The notes under the pieces: generated by a model
Told to the model about the DNA's origin: nothing
The model's database searches: none
The model's input: only the letters and a program-made list of their open reading frames with translations
Position numbers and translations under genes: made by a program
NCBI GenBank assembly: GCA_003520365.1
Contig: DOUW01000005.1
Location: forward strand, 6,347-12,032
DNA: 5,686 nt
Origin: Massilia sp.
Lineage (GTDB): Bacteria; Pseudomonadota; Gammaproteobacteria; Burkholderiales; Burkholderiaceae_D
Reading direction: 5' to 3'
Part shown: positions 1-5,305 of the stretch, one piece after another
Layout of the letters: the number at the start of each line of letters is the position of its first letter
How positions within the stretch are numbered: position 1 is the stretch's first letter

Positions 1-348
1 GTCACGGGTGGCGCGCACGCGCTTGAAGGCGGCCGAGAGCAGGGGCAGCACATCGCTGCCGGCCTGGCCGGGACCGCCGGCCAGCACGAACAAGGGGTCG
101 TTGCGGGCGGCCTCGCGGAAGGCCGGCGCCACCGTCACGTGGACCTTGGTGCCGGGGCCGTTCGGTTTGGCGTAATCGAGCGGGACGGGAATCGCCAGGC
201 AACGCAGCGTCTCCTCGGTACCGGGCAGGTGGCAGTTGCGCGTGGCCGCTTTCGCAGCGGCCGGCGCGGCCTGGGTCGCGCTGGAAAGGAGCAGCGCACA
301 CAGGGGTAGCAGGATGGAACGCATCTTCACTTTGGATCGAATCTTCAC
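1..348 (-). CDS. Secreted alpha/beta hydrolase, TAP/proline-iminopeptidase-like (N-terminal part, cut by window edge)
   Basis: Only the first 116 codons are present; the gene runs off the left edge. The start chosen is GTG at 348, because a GAGGAG ribosome-binding site (354-359) lies 5 bases ahead of it and an in-frame TGA sits only four codons upstream. An ATG nine codons in (322-324) is the alternative. The N-terminus has a basic segment (KIRSKVKMR) followed by a Leu/Ala-rich stretch ending near ATQAAP at about residues 24-29, which looks like a Sec signal peptide, so the protein is probably periplasmic or secreted. Cys39 and Cys50 flank the start of the mature protein, followed by IPVPLDY. 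The segment LFVLAGGPGQAGSD (about residues 86-99) carries the GGPG oxyanion-loop motif of serine hydrolases related to tripeptidyl aminopeptidase and proline iminopeptidase. The catalytic Ser, Asp and His lie outside the window, so the substrate cannot be given. Confidence 0.8.
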   Translation of the reverse strand, partial: MKIRSKVKMRSILLPLCALLLSSATQAAPAAAKAATRNCHLPGTEETLRCLAIPVPLDYAKPNGPGTKVHVTVAPAFREAARNDPLFVLAGGPGQAGSDVLPLLSAAFKRVRATRD

Positions 349-353
349 TTCAG

Positions 354-359
354 CTCCTC
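354..359 (-). promoter_or_regulatory. Ribosome-binding site that sets the hydrolase start
   Basis: On the minus strand this reads GAGGAG, followed by CTGAA and then GTG at 348. It favours the GTG over the ATG eight codons downstream. Confidence 0.7.
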
Positions 360-372
360 AGACAATTGATCC

Positions 373-402
373 ATACTAATTTGGCATCAATTCGCCGGTC
401 AA
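373..402 (-). promoter_or_regulatory. Sigma70-type promoter of the alpha/beta hydrolase gene
   Basis: Read on the minus strand, TTGACC (397-402) and TAGTAT (373-378) are separated by 18 bases. Transcription would begin near 365, giving a leader of under 20 bases before the GTG at 348. The assignment rests on hexamer match, spacing and position only. Confidence 0.55.
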
Positions 403-459
403 CCCGAAAGTTTCATTTAAGAACACTTTTGCATGCATACATCCTCGTCGAGTCTAGTT

Positions 460-497
460 GCCATGAGGAATGTGAGCTTGTGCAAGCTCACCATGGC
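460..497. repeat. Long interrupted inverted repeat between divergent promoters
   Basis: The arms GTGAGCTTG (472-480) and CAAGCTCAC (483-491) are exactly complementary with only TG between them. Outer arms GCCATG (460-465) and CATGGC (492-497) are also complementary, with AGGAAT unpaired on the left side only. The T-run of an intrinsic terminator is absent. The repeat lies between the divergent hydrolase promoter (373-402) and the rplM promoter (541-570), so it could be an operator for either side or part of an untranslated RNA. Function unknown. Confidence 0.6.
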
Positions 498-540
498 GAG
501 GCCTGGATGGGCATGGATGCGACAGCGACAGAAGGTCGCC

Positions 541-570
541 TTGACGCGGCTGTGCAAAGCACGGTATGAT
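541..570 (+). promoter_or_regulatory. Sigma70-type promoter of the rplM-rpsI operon
   Basis: TTGACG (541-546) and TATGAT (565-570) are separated by 18 bases, each one mismatch from the hexamer consensus. The predicted transcript starts near 577, leaving a leader of about 93 bases before rplM. A strong promoter is expected for a ribosomal protein operon. Confidence 0.75.
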
Positions 571-612
571 CGTCGGCTTTCCATTTGCTCTGGAAAAGAC
601 AATAAGGCAGAG

Positions 613-632
613 TCCGCAGTAACCCTTGCGGA
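613..632 (+). promoter_or_regulatory. Hairpin in the rplM mRNA leader (possible L13 autoregulatory site)
   Basis: TCCGCA (613-618) pairs with TGCGGA (627-632) around an 8-base loop, in the leader between the promoter at 541-570 and the rplM start. In E. coli the rplM-rpsI operon is feedback-regulated through its leader by L13, so this hairpin is a candidate for the same role. That role is inferred from position; no sequence match to the E. coli site was established. Confidence 0.35.
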
Positions 633-669
633 ACCACCATTTGAGCAATTTACCTATTAGGAAGTCAAC

Positions 670-1098
670 ATGAAAACTTTTTCCGCTAAGGGCCATGAAG
701 TCCAGCGCGACTGGTTTGTGATTGACGCGACGGACTTGGTCCTCGGACGTGTTGCCAGCGAAGTGGCACTCCGACTGCGCGGCAAACACAAGCCGGAATT
801 CACTCCGCACGTCGATACCGGTGACTACATCGTCGTCATCAACGCAGGCAAGCTGCGCGTGACCGGCACCAAGGCCACCGCCAAGACCTACTACCGTCAC
901 TCGGGCTACCCGGGCGGTATCTACGAAACCAACTTCCTGAAAATGCAACAGCGCTTCCCGGGCCGTGCCCTGGAAAAGGCTGTCAAAGGCATGCTGCCGA
1001 AGGGCCCGCTGGGCTACGCCATGATCAAGAAGCTGAAAGTGTACGCGGAAGGCACCCACCCGCACGCAGCACAGCAACCCCAAGCACTGACCCTCTAA
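670..1098 (+). CDS. rplM: 50S ribosomal protein L13 (uL13)
   Basis: The product is a large-subunit ribosomal protein that binds 23S rRNA early in 50S assembly. It has 142 residues, the same length as E. coli L13. The family features are visible: [16 protein letters not shown] (residues 15-30), [24 protein letters not shown] (about 36-59), the YRHSGYPGG loop (75-83), and the signature region beginning [10 protein letters not shown] (106-115) that leads to [11 protein letters not shown] and the QQP tail. An AGGAAG ribosome-binding site (659-664) lies 5 bases before the ATG. rpsI follows after 9 bases, so the two are co-transcribed, the standard bacterial arrangement. Expression is driven by the promoter at 541-570 and may be tuned through the leader hairpin at 613-632. 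Nothing in the protein looks unusual. Confidence 0.99.
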   Translation: MKTFSAKGHEVQRDWFVIDATDLVLGRVASEVALRLRGKHKPEFTPHVDTGDYIVVINAGKLRVTGTKATAKTYYRHSGYPGGIYETNFLKMQQRFPGRALEKAVKGMLPKGPLGYAMIKKLKVYAEGTHPHAAQQPQALTL

Positions 1099-1107
1099 GG
1101 AACTGAC

Positions 1108-1500
1108 ATGATCGGTAACTACAACTACGGCACTGGCCGTCGCAAGAGTGCAGTCGCTCGCGTGTTCATCAAAGCTGGCACCGGCCAGATCATCGTGAAC
1201 GGCAAGCCGGCTGCGGATTACTTCTCGCGCGAAACCGGCCTGATGGTCATCCGTCAGCCGCTGGAACTGACCGGCAACGTCGAGCGTTTCGACATCAAGG
1301 TCAACGTGCACGGCGGTGGTGAATCGGGCCAGGCTGGCGCGGTTCGTCACGGCATCACCCGCGCACTGATCGACTACGACGCAGGCCTGAAGGGCGACCT
1401 GGCACGTGCCGGTTTCGTCACCCGTGACGCCCGTGAAGTCGAGCGTAAGAAAGTCGGCCTGCGTAAAGCACGTCGCGCAAAGCAGTTCTCGAAGCGTTAA
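1108..1500 (+). CDS. rpsI: 30S ribosomal protein S9 (uS9)
   Basis: This is a small-subunit ribosomal protein of the 30S head, whose basic C-terminal tail reaches the P-site tRNA. It has 130 residues, the E. coli length. The N-terminal [16 protein letters not shown], the family signature [19 protein letters not shown] (69-87), and the basic tail ending RRAKQFSKR (122-130) are all intact; the terminal KR is typical and functionally important in the family. The ribosome-binding site AAGGA overlaps the rplM stop region (1097-1101), so translation is probably coupled to L13. It is the last gene of the operon and is followed by the terminator at 1539-1562. Confidence 0.99.
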   Translation: MIGNYNYGTGRRKSAVARVFIKAGTGQIIVNGKPAADYFSRETGLMVIRQPLELTGNVERFDIKVNVHGGGESGQAGAVRHGITRALIDYDAGLKGDLARAGFVTRDAREVERKKVGLRKARRAKQFSKR

Positions 1501-1508
1501 TCGCTCCG

Positions 1509-1524
1509 GCAGCCTTCTGGCTGC
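1509..1524 (+). repeat. Small hairpin ahead of the rpsI terminator
   Basis: GCAGCC (1509-1514) pairs with GGCTGC (1519-1524) around a TTCT loop. There is no T-tract, so it is not a terminator itself. It may protect the 3' end of the rplM-rpsI mRNA or simply precede the terminator. Confidence 0.5.
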
Positions 1525-1538
1525 TACTGCTGGACAAG

Positions 1539-1562
1539 AAGCCGCCTTCGGGCGGCTTTTTT
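1539..1562 (+). terminator. Intrinsic terminator of the rplM-rpsI operon
   Basis: AAGCCGCC (1539-1546) pairs with GGCGGCTT (1551-1558) around a TTCG tetraloop, with a run of Ts through 1562. It is a very strong rho-independent terminator 38 bases after the rpsI stop, so the patatin gene downstream must be transcribed separately. Confidence 0.95.
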
Positions 1563-1667
1563 ATTTCCGGCATCTTTTGTATCGACATGGCGGTAACCGT
1601 TGTTGCGGCGCTTCGCCAACTGCAGGCCGCACCCCTCGTCATGGCGCAGCGAGCGCACCGCAGTCAT

Positions 1668-1690
1668 CATGAACGGCAACATGGTTCATG
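1668..1690. repeat. Short inverted repeat upstream of the patatin gene
   Basis: CATGAAC (1668-1674) and GTTCATG (1684-1690) are exact inverted copies separated by 9 bases, about 85 bases ahead of the patatin start. It may be an operator half-site pair. The rest of the gap 1563-1761 shows no convincing promoter, tRNA or gene. Confidence 0.3.
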
Positions 1691-1761
1691 CGGCCACGAG
1701 CGTTCGCTAGCGCACGGCCGGGCTTCCTTGCGGCTGCTAGCCTGAGTGGTCGGCAATTCGC

Positions 1762-1766
1762 AGGAG
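1762..1766 (+). promoter_or_regulatory. Ribosome-binding site that sets the patatin start
   Basis: AGGAG, 6 bases ahead of ATG at 1773. It argues against the upstream in-frame GTG at 1746 and the ATG at 1767, which is too close to the site. Confidence 0.75.
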
Positions 1767-1772
1767 ATGCAC

Positions 1773-2810
1773 ATGTCTGGTAAAAGGATCAGTCTTGGAT
1801 TGCAGGGCGGCGGCGCCCTTGGCGCCTTCGGTTGGGGCGTACTCGATCGCCTGCTGGCCGACGAGCGCATCGAAATCGTCGCGATCAGCGGCACCAGCGC
1901 CGGTTCGGTGAACGCGGCGGCGCTGGCGGACGGCTATGCCTTGGGTGGCGGGCGCGAGGGCGCGCGTGCGGCCCTGCTGCGCTTCTGGCAGGGCTTGAGC
2001 GCGGCTTCGCTGTTCAGTCCGGTCAAGCGCACGCCGCTCGACTACGCCAGCGGCGACTGGACCCTGCGCAATTCTCCCGGCTACCAGCTGATGCAGCTGG
2101 TCGGCGGCGTGCTGGCGCCGCCCAGTTCGCCGATGAGCATGAACCCGATGCTGCCGCTGCTCGCCGGACTCATCGATTTCGAACGCGTGCGCCAGTGCCG
2201 CGAGATCGCGCTGTTCGTGCCGGTGACGAACGTGCGCACCGGGCGCGGCCGCATTTTCGCTCGCGAGCAGCTGGACGCGCGCACGATCGCCGCCTCGGCC
2301 TGCCTGCCGCACGTGTTCGCGCCGGTCGTCATCGACGGCGAAGCCTATTGGGACGGCAGTTTTGTCGGCAACCCTTCGCTCTCGCCGCTGGTCGACCTGG
2401 GCGCGCGCGACATCGTGATCGTCCAGAACAACCCGGTCGCGCGCGGCGGCCTGCCGATGACCCTGAGCGACATCCACAGCCGCGCCAGCGAGATCGCCTT
2501 CAACATCAGCTTCGTGCGCGAAGTCAGCGCGATCCAGCACCTGGGTGGCCTGGTCGATGCCGAAGAGAGCGAGACGGTGCACCCGGTCGCGGTGCGCCTG
2601 CACATGATCAGCGGGAACGACGAGTTGCAGCGCCTCGACCTGTCGACCAAATACAATACCGAGTGGGCCTTCCTGCTGCACCTGCGCGACCTCGGGATCG
2701 CGACGGCGCAGCGCTGGCTCGACGCGCACTTCGACCAGGTCGGCGTACGGTCGACGCTCGATCCGGTGCCGGTGTACGAGCCGGAACGCATGACAAATGC
2801 CGCCGCCTGA
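1773..2810 (+). CDS. Patatin-like phospholipase (cytosolic acyl hydrolase)
   Basis: The predicted enzyme is a Ser-Asp dyad lipid acyl hydrolase of 345 residues. All patatin blocks are present: the glycine-rich oxyanion loop GLQGGGALGAFGWGVLDRL (about 9-27), the nucleophile elbow GTSAG with Ser42 (40-44), and the catalytic Asp194 in YWDGSFVGNP (DGS rather than the commoner DGG/DGA), preceded by ASACLPHVFAPVVIDG (174-189). The patatin fold covers about residues 5-215. The C-terminal part (about 225-325, with DIHSRASEIAFNISFVREVSAIQHL) resembles the extra domain often fused to bacterial patatins (DUF3734-like, from memory). No signal peptide or membrane segment is seen, so it is likely cytosolic; the substrate may be phospholipid or storage lipid, which is unproven. 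It is isolated between the rpsI terminator and the argC leader and is probably monocistronic. No clear promoter or T-tailed terminator was found for it. Confidence 0.93.
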   Translation: MSGKRISLGLQGGGALGAFGWGVLDRLLADERIEIVAISGTSAGSVNAAALADGYALGGGREGARAALLRFWQGLSAASLFSPVKRTPLDYASGDWTLRNSPGYQLMQLVGGVLAPPSSPMSMNPMLPLLAGLIDFERVRQCREIALFVPVTNVRTGRGRIFAREQLDARTIAASACLPHVFAPVVIDGEAYWDGSFVGNPSLSPLVDLGARDIVIVQNNPVARGGLPMTLSDIHSRASEIAFNISFVREVSAIQHLGGLVDAEESETVHPVAVRLHMISGNDELQRLDLSTKYNTEWAFLLHLRDLGIATAQRWLDAHFDQVGVRSTLDPVPVYEPERMTNAAA

Positions 2811-2837
2811 GCCGCGGCGGCCAGGAAGCCCACCGTG

Positions 2838-2854
2838 TAAAATTTGCAATTTTA
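2838..2854. repeat. AT-rich palindrome 1 upstream of argC
   Basis: TAAAATT (2838-2844) and AATTTTA (2848-2854) are exact inverted copies around TGC. It lies 28 bases after the patatin stop, in a locally AT-rich patch within otherwise GC-rich DNA. It has no following T-tract long enough for a confident terminator. It may be an operator. Confidence 0.6.
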
Positions 2855-2862
2855 GCTGTGGA

Positions 2863-2879
2863 TGCAAATAGTATTTGCA
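2863..2879. repeat. AT-rich palindrome 2 upstream of argC
   Basis: TGCAAATA (2863-2870) and TATTTGCA (2872-2879) are exact inverted copies around a single G. The centre is 25 bases from the centre of palindrome 1, and both palindromes contain ATTTGCA. Two dyads at this spacing look like a pair of protein-binding sites ahead of argC; an arginine-responsive or other regulator is possible, but none is shown. Confidence 0.6.
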
Positions 2880-2921
2880 CCGCCGAGTGCAGGGCCGTAT
2901 TCGGCACCCCGCCTCACGCGC

Positions 2922-2930
2922 TGTTAAAAT
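2922..2930 (+). promoter_or_regulatory. Extended -10 promoter of argC
   Basis: TG-T-TAAAAT gives an extended -10 element with the hexamer at 2925-2930. No good -35 is visible at the usual distance; the best upstream candidate, TTCGGC near 2900, is poor and 19 bases away. Transcription would start near 2937, about 42 bases before the argC ATG. Confidence 0.5.
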
Positions 2931-2978
2931 TGCAGCCTCGTCCCACGCAGGGCTATTTATTTTTCTCAAGGAAAGAAC

Positions 2979-4016
2979 ATGATCAAAGTTGGCATCGTTG
3001 GCGGAACCGGATACACGGGCGTGGAATTGCTGCGGCTGCTGGCCGCGCATCCGGGCGTGGAGCTGACCGCGATCACCTCGCGCAAGGAAGACGGCCTGCC
3101 GGTGGCCGACATGTTCCCCTCGCTGCGCGGCCGCGTGAACCTGGCGTTCTCGGCGCCGGACAAGGCCGACCTGACCCAGTGCGACGTGGTCTTCTTCGCC
3201 ACCCCGCACGGCGTGGCCATGGCGCAGGCGCCGGCCCTGCTGGCGGCCGGCGTGAAGGTCATCGACCTGGCGGCGGACTTCCGCCTGAAGGACCGCGCCG
3301 CCTTCGAAAAATGGTACAAGATGGAGCACACGGCGCCCGAGCTGATCGAGGAAGCCGTGTACGGCCTGCCGGAACTGAACCGCGAAGACATCAAGGGCGC
3401 GCGCCTGATCGCCAATCCGGGCTGCTACCCGACCACGATGCAGCTGGGCTTCGTGCCGCTGCTGAAGGCAGGCCTGATCGACGCTTCGAATCTGATCGCC
3501 GACAGCAAGTCGGGCGTCTCCGGCGCCGGCCGCAAGGCCGAGATCGGCACCCTGTTCTCGGAAGCGAGCGACAATTTCAAGGCCTATGGCGTGGCCGGCC
3601 ACCGCCACACCCCGGAAACCTCGGCCCAGCTGCAGCGTTTCACCGACCAGAAAGTCGGCCTGATCTTCACCCCGCACCTGGTGCCGATGATCCGCGGCAT
3701 GCATTCGACCCTGTACGCGCGTTTGACCAAGGACATCGACGACGCCGCCCTGCAGGCCCTGTTCGAGGCCGAATACAAGGATTCGCCGTTCGTCGACGTG
3801 ATGCCGTTCGGCTCGCACCCGGAAACCCGCTCGACCCGCGGCTCGAACATGCTGCGCCTGGCCGTGCACCGTCCGGATGGCGGCAACACCGTCGTCATCC
3901 TGGTGGTGCAGGACAACCTGGTCAAGGGCGCTTCCGGCCAGGCGGTGCAGTGCATGAACCTGATGTTTGGTCTGGAAGAAACGACCGGCCTGCAACAGAT
4001 CGCATTGCTGCCGTAA
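2979..4016 (+). CDS. argC: N-acetyl-gamma-glutamyl-phosphate reductase
   Basis: The enzyme catalyses the third step of arginine biosynthesis: NADPH-dependent reduction of N-acetylglutamyl phosphate to N-acetylglutamate semialdehyde, in the cytosol. It has 345 residues, the normal length of the shorter ArgC type. The N-terminal Rossmann motif is [11 protein letters not shown] (4-14), followed by ATPHG (75-79) and the DLAADFRL segment (96-103). The active-site signature ANPGCYPTT (145-153) holds the catalytic Cys149, and GHRHTPE (207-213) supplies the conserved histidine region. [12 protein letters not shown] (230-241) and the C-terminal [10 protein letters not shown] (288-297) are also as expected. 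An AAGGA ribosome-binding site (2968-2972) lies 6 bases before the ATG. The gene ends in a double stop, TAATAA. It stands alone as an arg gene here, which is normal in this group, where arg genes are scattered. Confidence 0.98.
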   Translation: MIKVGIVGGTGYTGVELLRLLAAHPGVELTAITSRKEDGLPVADMFPSLRGRVNLAFSAPDKADLTQCDVVFFATPHGVAMAQAPALLAAGVKVIDLAADFRLKDRAAFEKWYKMEHTAPELIEEAVYGLPELNREDIKGARLIANPGCYPTTMQLGFVPLLKAGLIDASNLIADSKSGVSGAGRKAEIGTLFSEASDNFKAYGVAGHRHTPETSAQLQRFTDQKVGLIFTPHLVPMIRGMHSTLYARLTKDIDDAALQALFEAEYKDSPFVDVMPFGSHPETRSTRGSNMLRLAVHRPDGGNTVVILVVQDNLVKGASGQAVQCMNLMFGLEETTGLQQIALLP

Positions 4017-4030
4017 TAAAGGGCTACCCC

Positions 4031-4062
4031 GGTCGGGCGATTCCTACAGGCATTGCCCGACC
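4031..4062 (+). repeat. Hairpin in the argC 3' region, not a classical terminator
   Basis: GGTCGGGC (4031-4038) pairs exactly with GCCCGACC (4055-4062) around a 16-base loop that itself holds CCT-AC-AGG. No T-tract follows, so it is probably an mRNA-stabilising hairpin or a rho-assisted or weak terminator rather than an intrinsic one. Some argC transcripts may read into the bactofilin gene. Confidence 0.55.
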
Positions 4063-4107
4063 AGAGCTAGATCAAGGTGGTAACTGTTGAGGGCGGTAAA
4101 TTGATTG

Positions 4108-4137
4108 TTGCACTGATCGATTTACTAGTTGCAATAT
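4108..4137 (+). promoter_or_regulatory. Possible promoter of the bactofilin gene
   Basis: TTGCAC (4108-4113) and CAATAT (4132-4137) are separated by 18 bases in an AT-rich stretch, predicting a start near 4144 and a leader of about 18 bases. The hexamer match is moderate, and other pairings in the same stretch are possible. Confidence 0.35.
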
Positions 4138-4161
4138 CCATCTATCTACAGGGGTGCCACC

Positions 4162-4560
4162 ATGTTCGGTCGCAACGCGAAAAGCGAAATTGACAGCCTG
4201 ATCGGCATAGCCGCCCGGATCGAAGGCGACCTGTGTTTCAGCGGCGGCCTGCGCATCGATGGCGAGGTGCACGGCAACGTGATCGCCAGCGAGGGGCCGG
4301 ACAGCGTCCTGATCGTTTCCGAGCATGCCCGCATCGAGGGCGAGGTGCGCTGCGCCAGCCTGGTGGTGAACGGCTACATCGCCGGCGCGGTCCATTCGAC
4401 CGAACTGCTTGAATTGCAGCCGAAAGGCCGCATACATGGGGATGTCCATTACAAGCTGCTCGAAATGCACGGCGGCGCCCTGGTCACCGGCAAGCTGACG
4501 CACCAGCCGGCGGGCGAGCCGGTTTTTCACCTGGCAGAAGCGGAGAGGGCCGAAGCATGA
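4162..4560 (+). CDS. Bactofilin (polymer-forming cytoskeletal protein)
   Basis: Bactofilins polymerise without nucleotide into filaments built from a right-handed beta-helix and act as cytoskeletal scaffolds, often recruiting cell-wall enzymes. This protein has 132 residues: a short polar N-terminal tail (1-12), a beta-helix core (about 13-115) and a 16-residue acidic/Ala tail. The core starts with the family hallmark IAARIEGDLCFSGGLRIDGEVHGNV (16-40), continues with regularly spaced I/V-x-G turns (ARIEGEV, GYIAGAV, GRIHGDV), and ends at LVTGKL (107-112). The start at ATG 4162 is preferred because AGGGGTG (4150-4156) lies just upstream; an in-frame TTG at 4129 has no site of its own. There is no transmembrane segment. 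The neighbour anmK recycles cell-wall sugar, but no direct functional link is shown. The gene ends 54 bases before erpA, whose -10 element lies immediately after it. Confidence 0.95.
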   Translation: MFGRNAKSEIDSLIGIAARIEGDLCFSGGLRIDGEVHGNVIASEGPDSVLIVSEHARIEGEVRCASLVVNGYIAGAVHSTELLELQPKGRIHGDVHYKLLEMHGGALVTGKLTHQPAGEPVFHLAEAERAEA

Positions 4561-4575
4561 CCGGCGCGAACCGTC

Positions 4576-4581
4576 TATAAT
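4576..4581 (+). promoter_or_regulatory. -10 element of the erpA promoter
   Basis: A perfect TATAAT, 15 bases after the bactofilin stop. The -35 region at 17 bases upstream (4553-4558, AAGCAT) is poor, and the better ATGACC at 4557-4562 is too close, so the promoter may need an activator. Predicted start is near 4588, leader about 27 bases. In E. coli erpA is controlled by the Fe-S sensor IscR; no IscR site was recognised here. Confidence 0.6.
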
Positions 4582-4614
4582 GGCATAAATCCGAATCCAA
4601 TCAGGAGTTTATCC

Positions 4615-4983
4615 ATGACTGCAGTGGCCGAAGTGCAAGACTTTGACACCATCCCGACCCCGATCGTCTTCACCGACAGCGCCGCTGACAAAGTGGCCCA
4701 GCTGATCGAAGAAGAGGGCAATCCCGACCTGAAACTGCGCGTTTTCGTGCAGGGCGGCGGCTGCTCGGGCTTCCAGTACGGCTTTACCTTCGACGAAATC
4801 GTCAACGACGACGACACCACGATGGAAAAGAACGGCGTTCAATTGCTGATCGACTCGATGAGCTACCAGTACCTGGTCGGCGCAGAAATCGACTACAAGG
4901 ACGACCTCGAAGGCGCCCAGTTCGTCATCAAGAACCCGAACGCGACCAGCACCTGCGGCTGCGGTTCGTCGTTCTCGGCGTAA
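4615..4983 (+). CDS. erpA: Iron-sulfur cluster insertion protein ErpA (A-type carrier)
   Basis: ErpA receives Fe-S clusters from the scaffold system and delivers them to apo-proteins, including enzymes of isoprenoid synthesis in E. coli. The protein has 122 residues. The three cluster-ligand cysteines are in place: Cys50 in [14 protein letters not shown] (44-57), and Cys114 and Cys116 in the HesB/IscA signature [16 protein letters not shown] (107-122). The [11 protein letters not shown] segment (98-108) before the signature is typical of ErpA in Beta- and Gammaproteobacteria and separates it from IscA. An AGGAG site (4603-4607) lies 7 bases before the ATG. The gene is followed by a strong terminator (5022-5050) and is convergent with anmK. 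Confidence 0.96.
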   Translation: MTAVAEVQDFDTIPTPIVFTDSAADKVAQLIEEEGNPDLKLRVFVQGGGCSGFQYGFTFDEIVNDDDTTMEKNGVQLLIDSMSYQYLVGAEIDYKDDLEGAQFVIKNPNATSTCGCGSSFSA

Positions 4984-4994
4984 CGCATCGCACA

Positions 4995-5010
4995 GCCCGG
5001 CTTGCCGGGC
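4995..5010 (+). repeat. Hairpin between erpA and its terminator
   Basis: GCCCGGC (4995-5001) and GCCGGGC (5004-5010) are exact inverted copies around TT. No T-tract follows. Its core resembles the stem of the terminator that follows (GGGC/GCCC), so it may be part of the same repeated hairpin family. Confidence 0.5.
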
Positions 5011-5021
5011 GTCGCTTCCAG

Positions 5022-5050
5022 ATCCGGGCATTGCCCGGATTTGTTTTTTT
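5022..5050 (+). terminator. Intrinsic terminator of erpA
   Basis: ATCCGGGC (5022-5029) pairs exactly with GCCCGGAT (5033-5040) around ATT, followed by TTG and seven Ts (to 5050). It lies 38 bases past the erpA stop. Confidence 0.92.
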
Positions 5051-5067
5051 GGGCGCCGCGTTATCTG

Positions 5068-5093
5068 ATCCGGCACTGCCCGGATTTGTTTTT
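5068..5093 (+). terminator. Second, duplicated terminator downstream of erpA
   Basis: ATCCGG (5068-5073) pairs with CCGGAT (5080-5085), followed by TTG and five Ts (to 5093). Apart from a small change in the loop side of the stem, the sequence from GATCCGG to the T-run repeats that of the first terminator 46 bases upstream, so this is a tandem copy of it with a weakened stem. Confidence 0.7.
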
Positions 5094-5104
5094 GGGGTGT
5101 CGTT

Positions 5105-5247
5105 GTAGGGTGGACACCTGTGTCCACGCGGGATCACCGTATGCGTCGACACGGCTCCTGTGGAGGGCCCACGTTGACATCCTGGTGAAAACGCTGCCGC
5201 AGGGAGCGCGCATCGTGAGACCGCGTGGGCTCGAGAGCCCACCCTAC
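5105..5247. mobile_element. REPIN/BIME-like element A (paired inverted REP hairpins)
   Basis: The left end is GTAG followed by the perfect hairpin GTGGACAC-CT-GTGTCCAC (5110-5127). The right end is the hairpin GTGGGCTC-GA-GAGCCCAC (5225-5242) followed by CTAC, that is GTAG on the other strand. The two ends are thus inverted copies, identical outside the hairpin core and changed in a paired way inside it. A GTAG tetranucleotide 5' of a hairpin is the hallmark of REP sequences mobilised by RAYT (Y1 single-strand) transposases, and two inverted REPs make a REPIN. The linker (about 5132-5220) has no coding capacity. It is non-autonomous; no RAYT gene is in the window. Confidence 0.75.
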
Positions 5248-5280
5248 GAAACCCCACACACGCGGCGTGTTTGGTTCAAA

Positions 5281-5305
5281 TTACGCCGAATACAGCGCTC
5301 CCAGG
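5281..5305 (-). pseudogene. Relic copy of the anmK 3' end
   Basis: On the minus strand this reads as codons for L-G-A-L-Y-S-A-stop, matching the true anmK end L-G-A-L-Y-P-A-stop at 5539-5562 with two transitions (one silent, one Pro to Ser). The relic is truncated at the duplication junction 5305/5306 and cannot be expressed as part of anmK. It was carried along when the intergenic unit was duplicated. Confidence 0.75.

Larger units (their letters stand above)
5047..5305. repeat. Unit 1 of a ~259-bp tandem duplication
   Basis: Unit 1 begins TTTTGGGCGCCGCG and ends with CCCAGG at 5305, where unit 2 begins directly with the same TTTTGGGCGCCGCG. The two left ends match over 36 bases with one mismatch (5047-5082 against 5306-5341). 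The right ends match over 25 bases with two mismatches (5281-5305 against 5539-5563). Between them each unit carries one REPIN-like element in the same orientation. The contents are terminator copy, REPIN A, a short spacer with a small palindrome (ACACGC-G-GCGTGT, 5258-5270), and the anmK 3'-end relic. No protein-coding gene is supported in it. Confidence 0.8.

Noticed and set aside
2..301. Minus-strand frame 2-301 as the left-edge gene.
   Set aside because: The adjacent frame, from GTG at 348, carries a signal peptide, the GGPG motif and a good ribosome-binding site; the 2-301 frame is its Arg-rich shadow.
472..491. CRP-like site from TGTGA ... TCAC in the inverted repeat.
   Set aside because: The half-sites are 12 bases apart instead of 6, so it does not fit a CRP operator.
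366..660. Small open frames upstream of rplM (plus 366-569 and 433-660; minus 454-1350).
   Set aside because: They cover the two promoters, the inverted repeat and the leader, or lie antisense to rplM and rpsI, and show no family features.
1737..4090. Very long open frames on both strands (minus 1737-3995 and plus 1832-4090, each about 752 codons) spanning patatin and argC.
   Set aside because: They overlap two firmly identified genes, are rich in Arg/Ala/Gly/Pro or His/Gln/Ala of no family character, and arise because GC-rich codon use removes stops from other frames.
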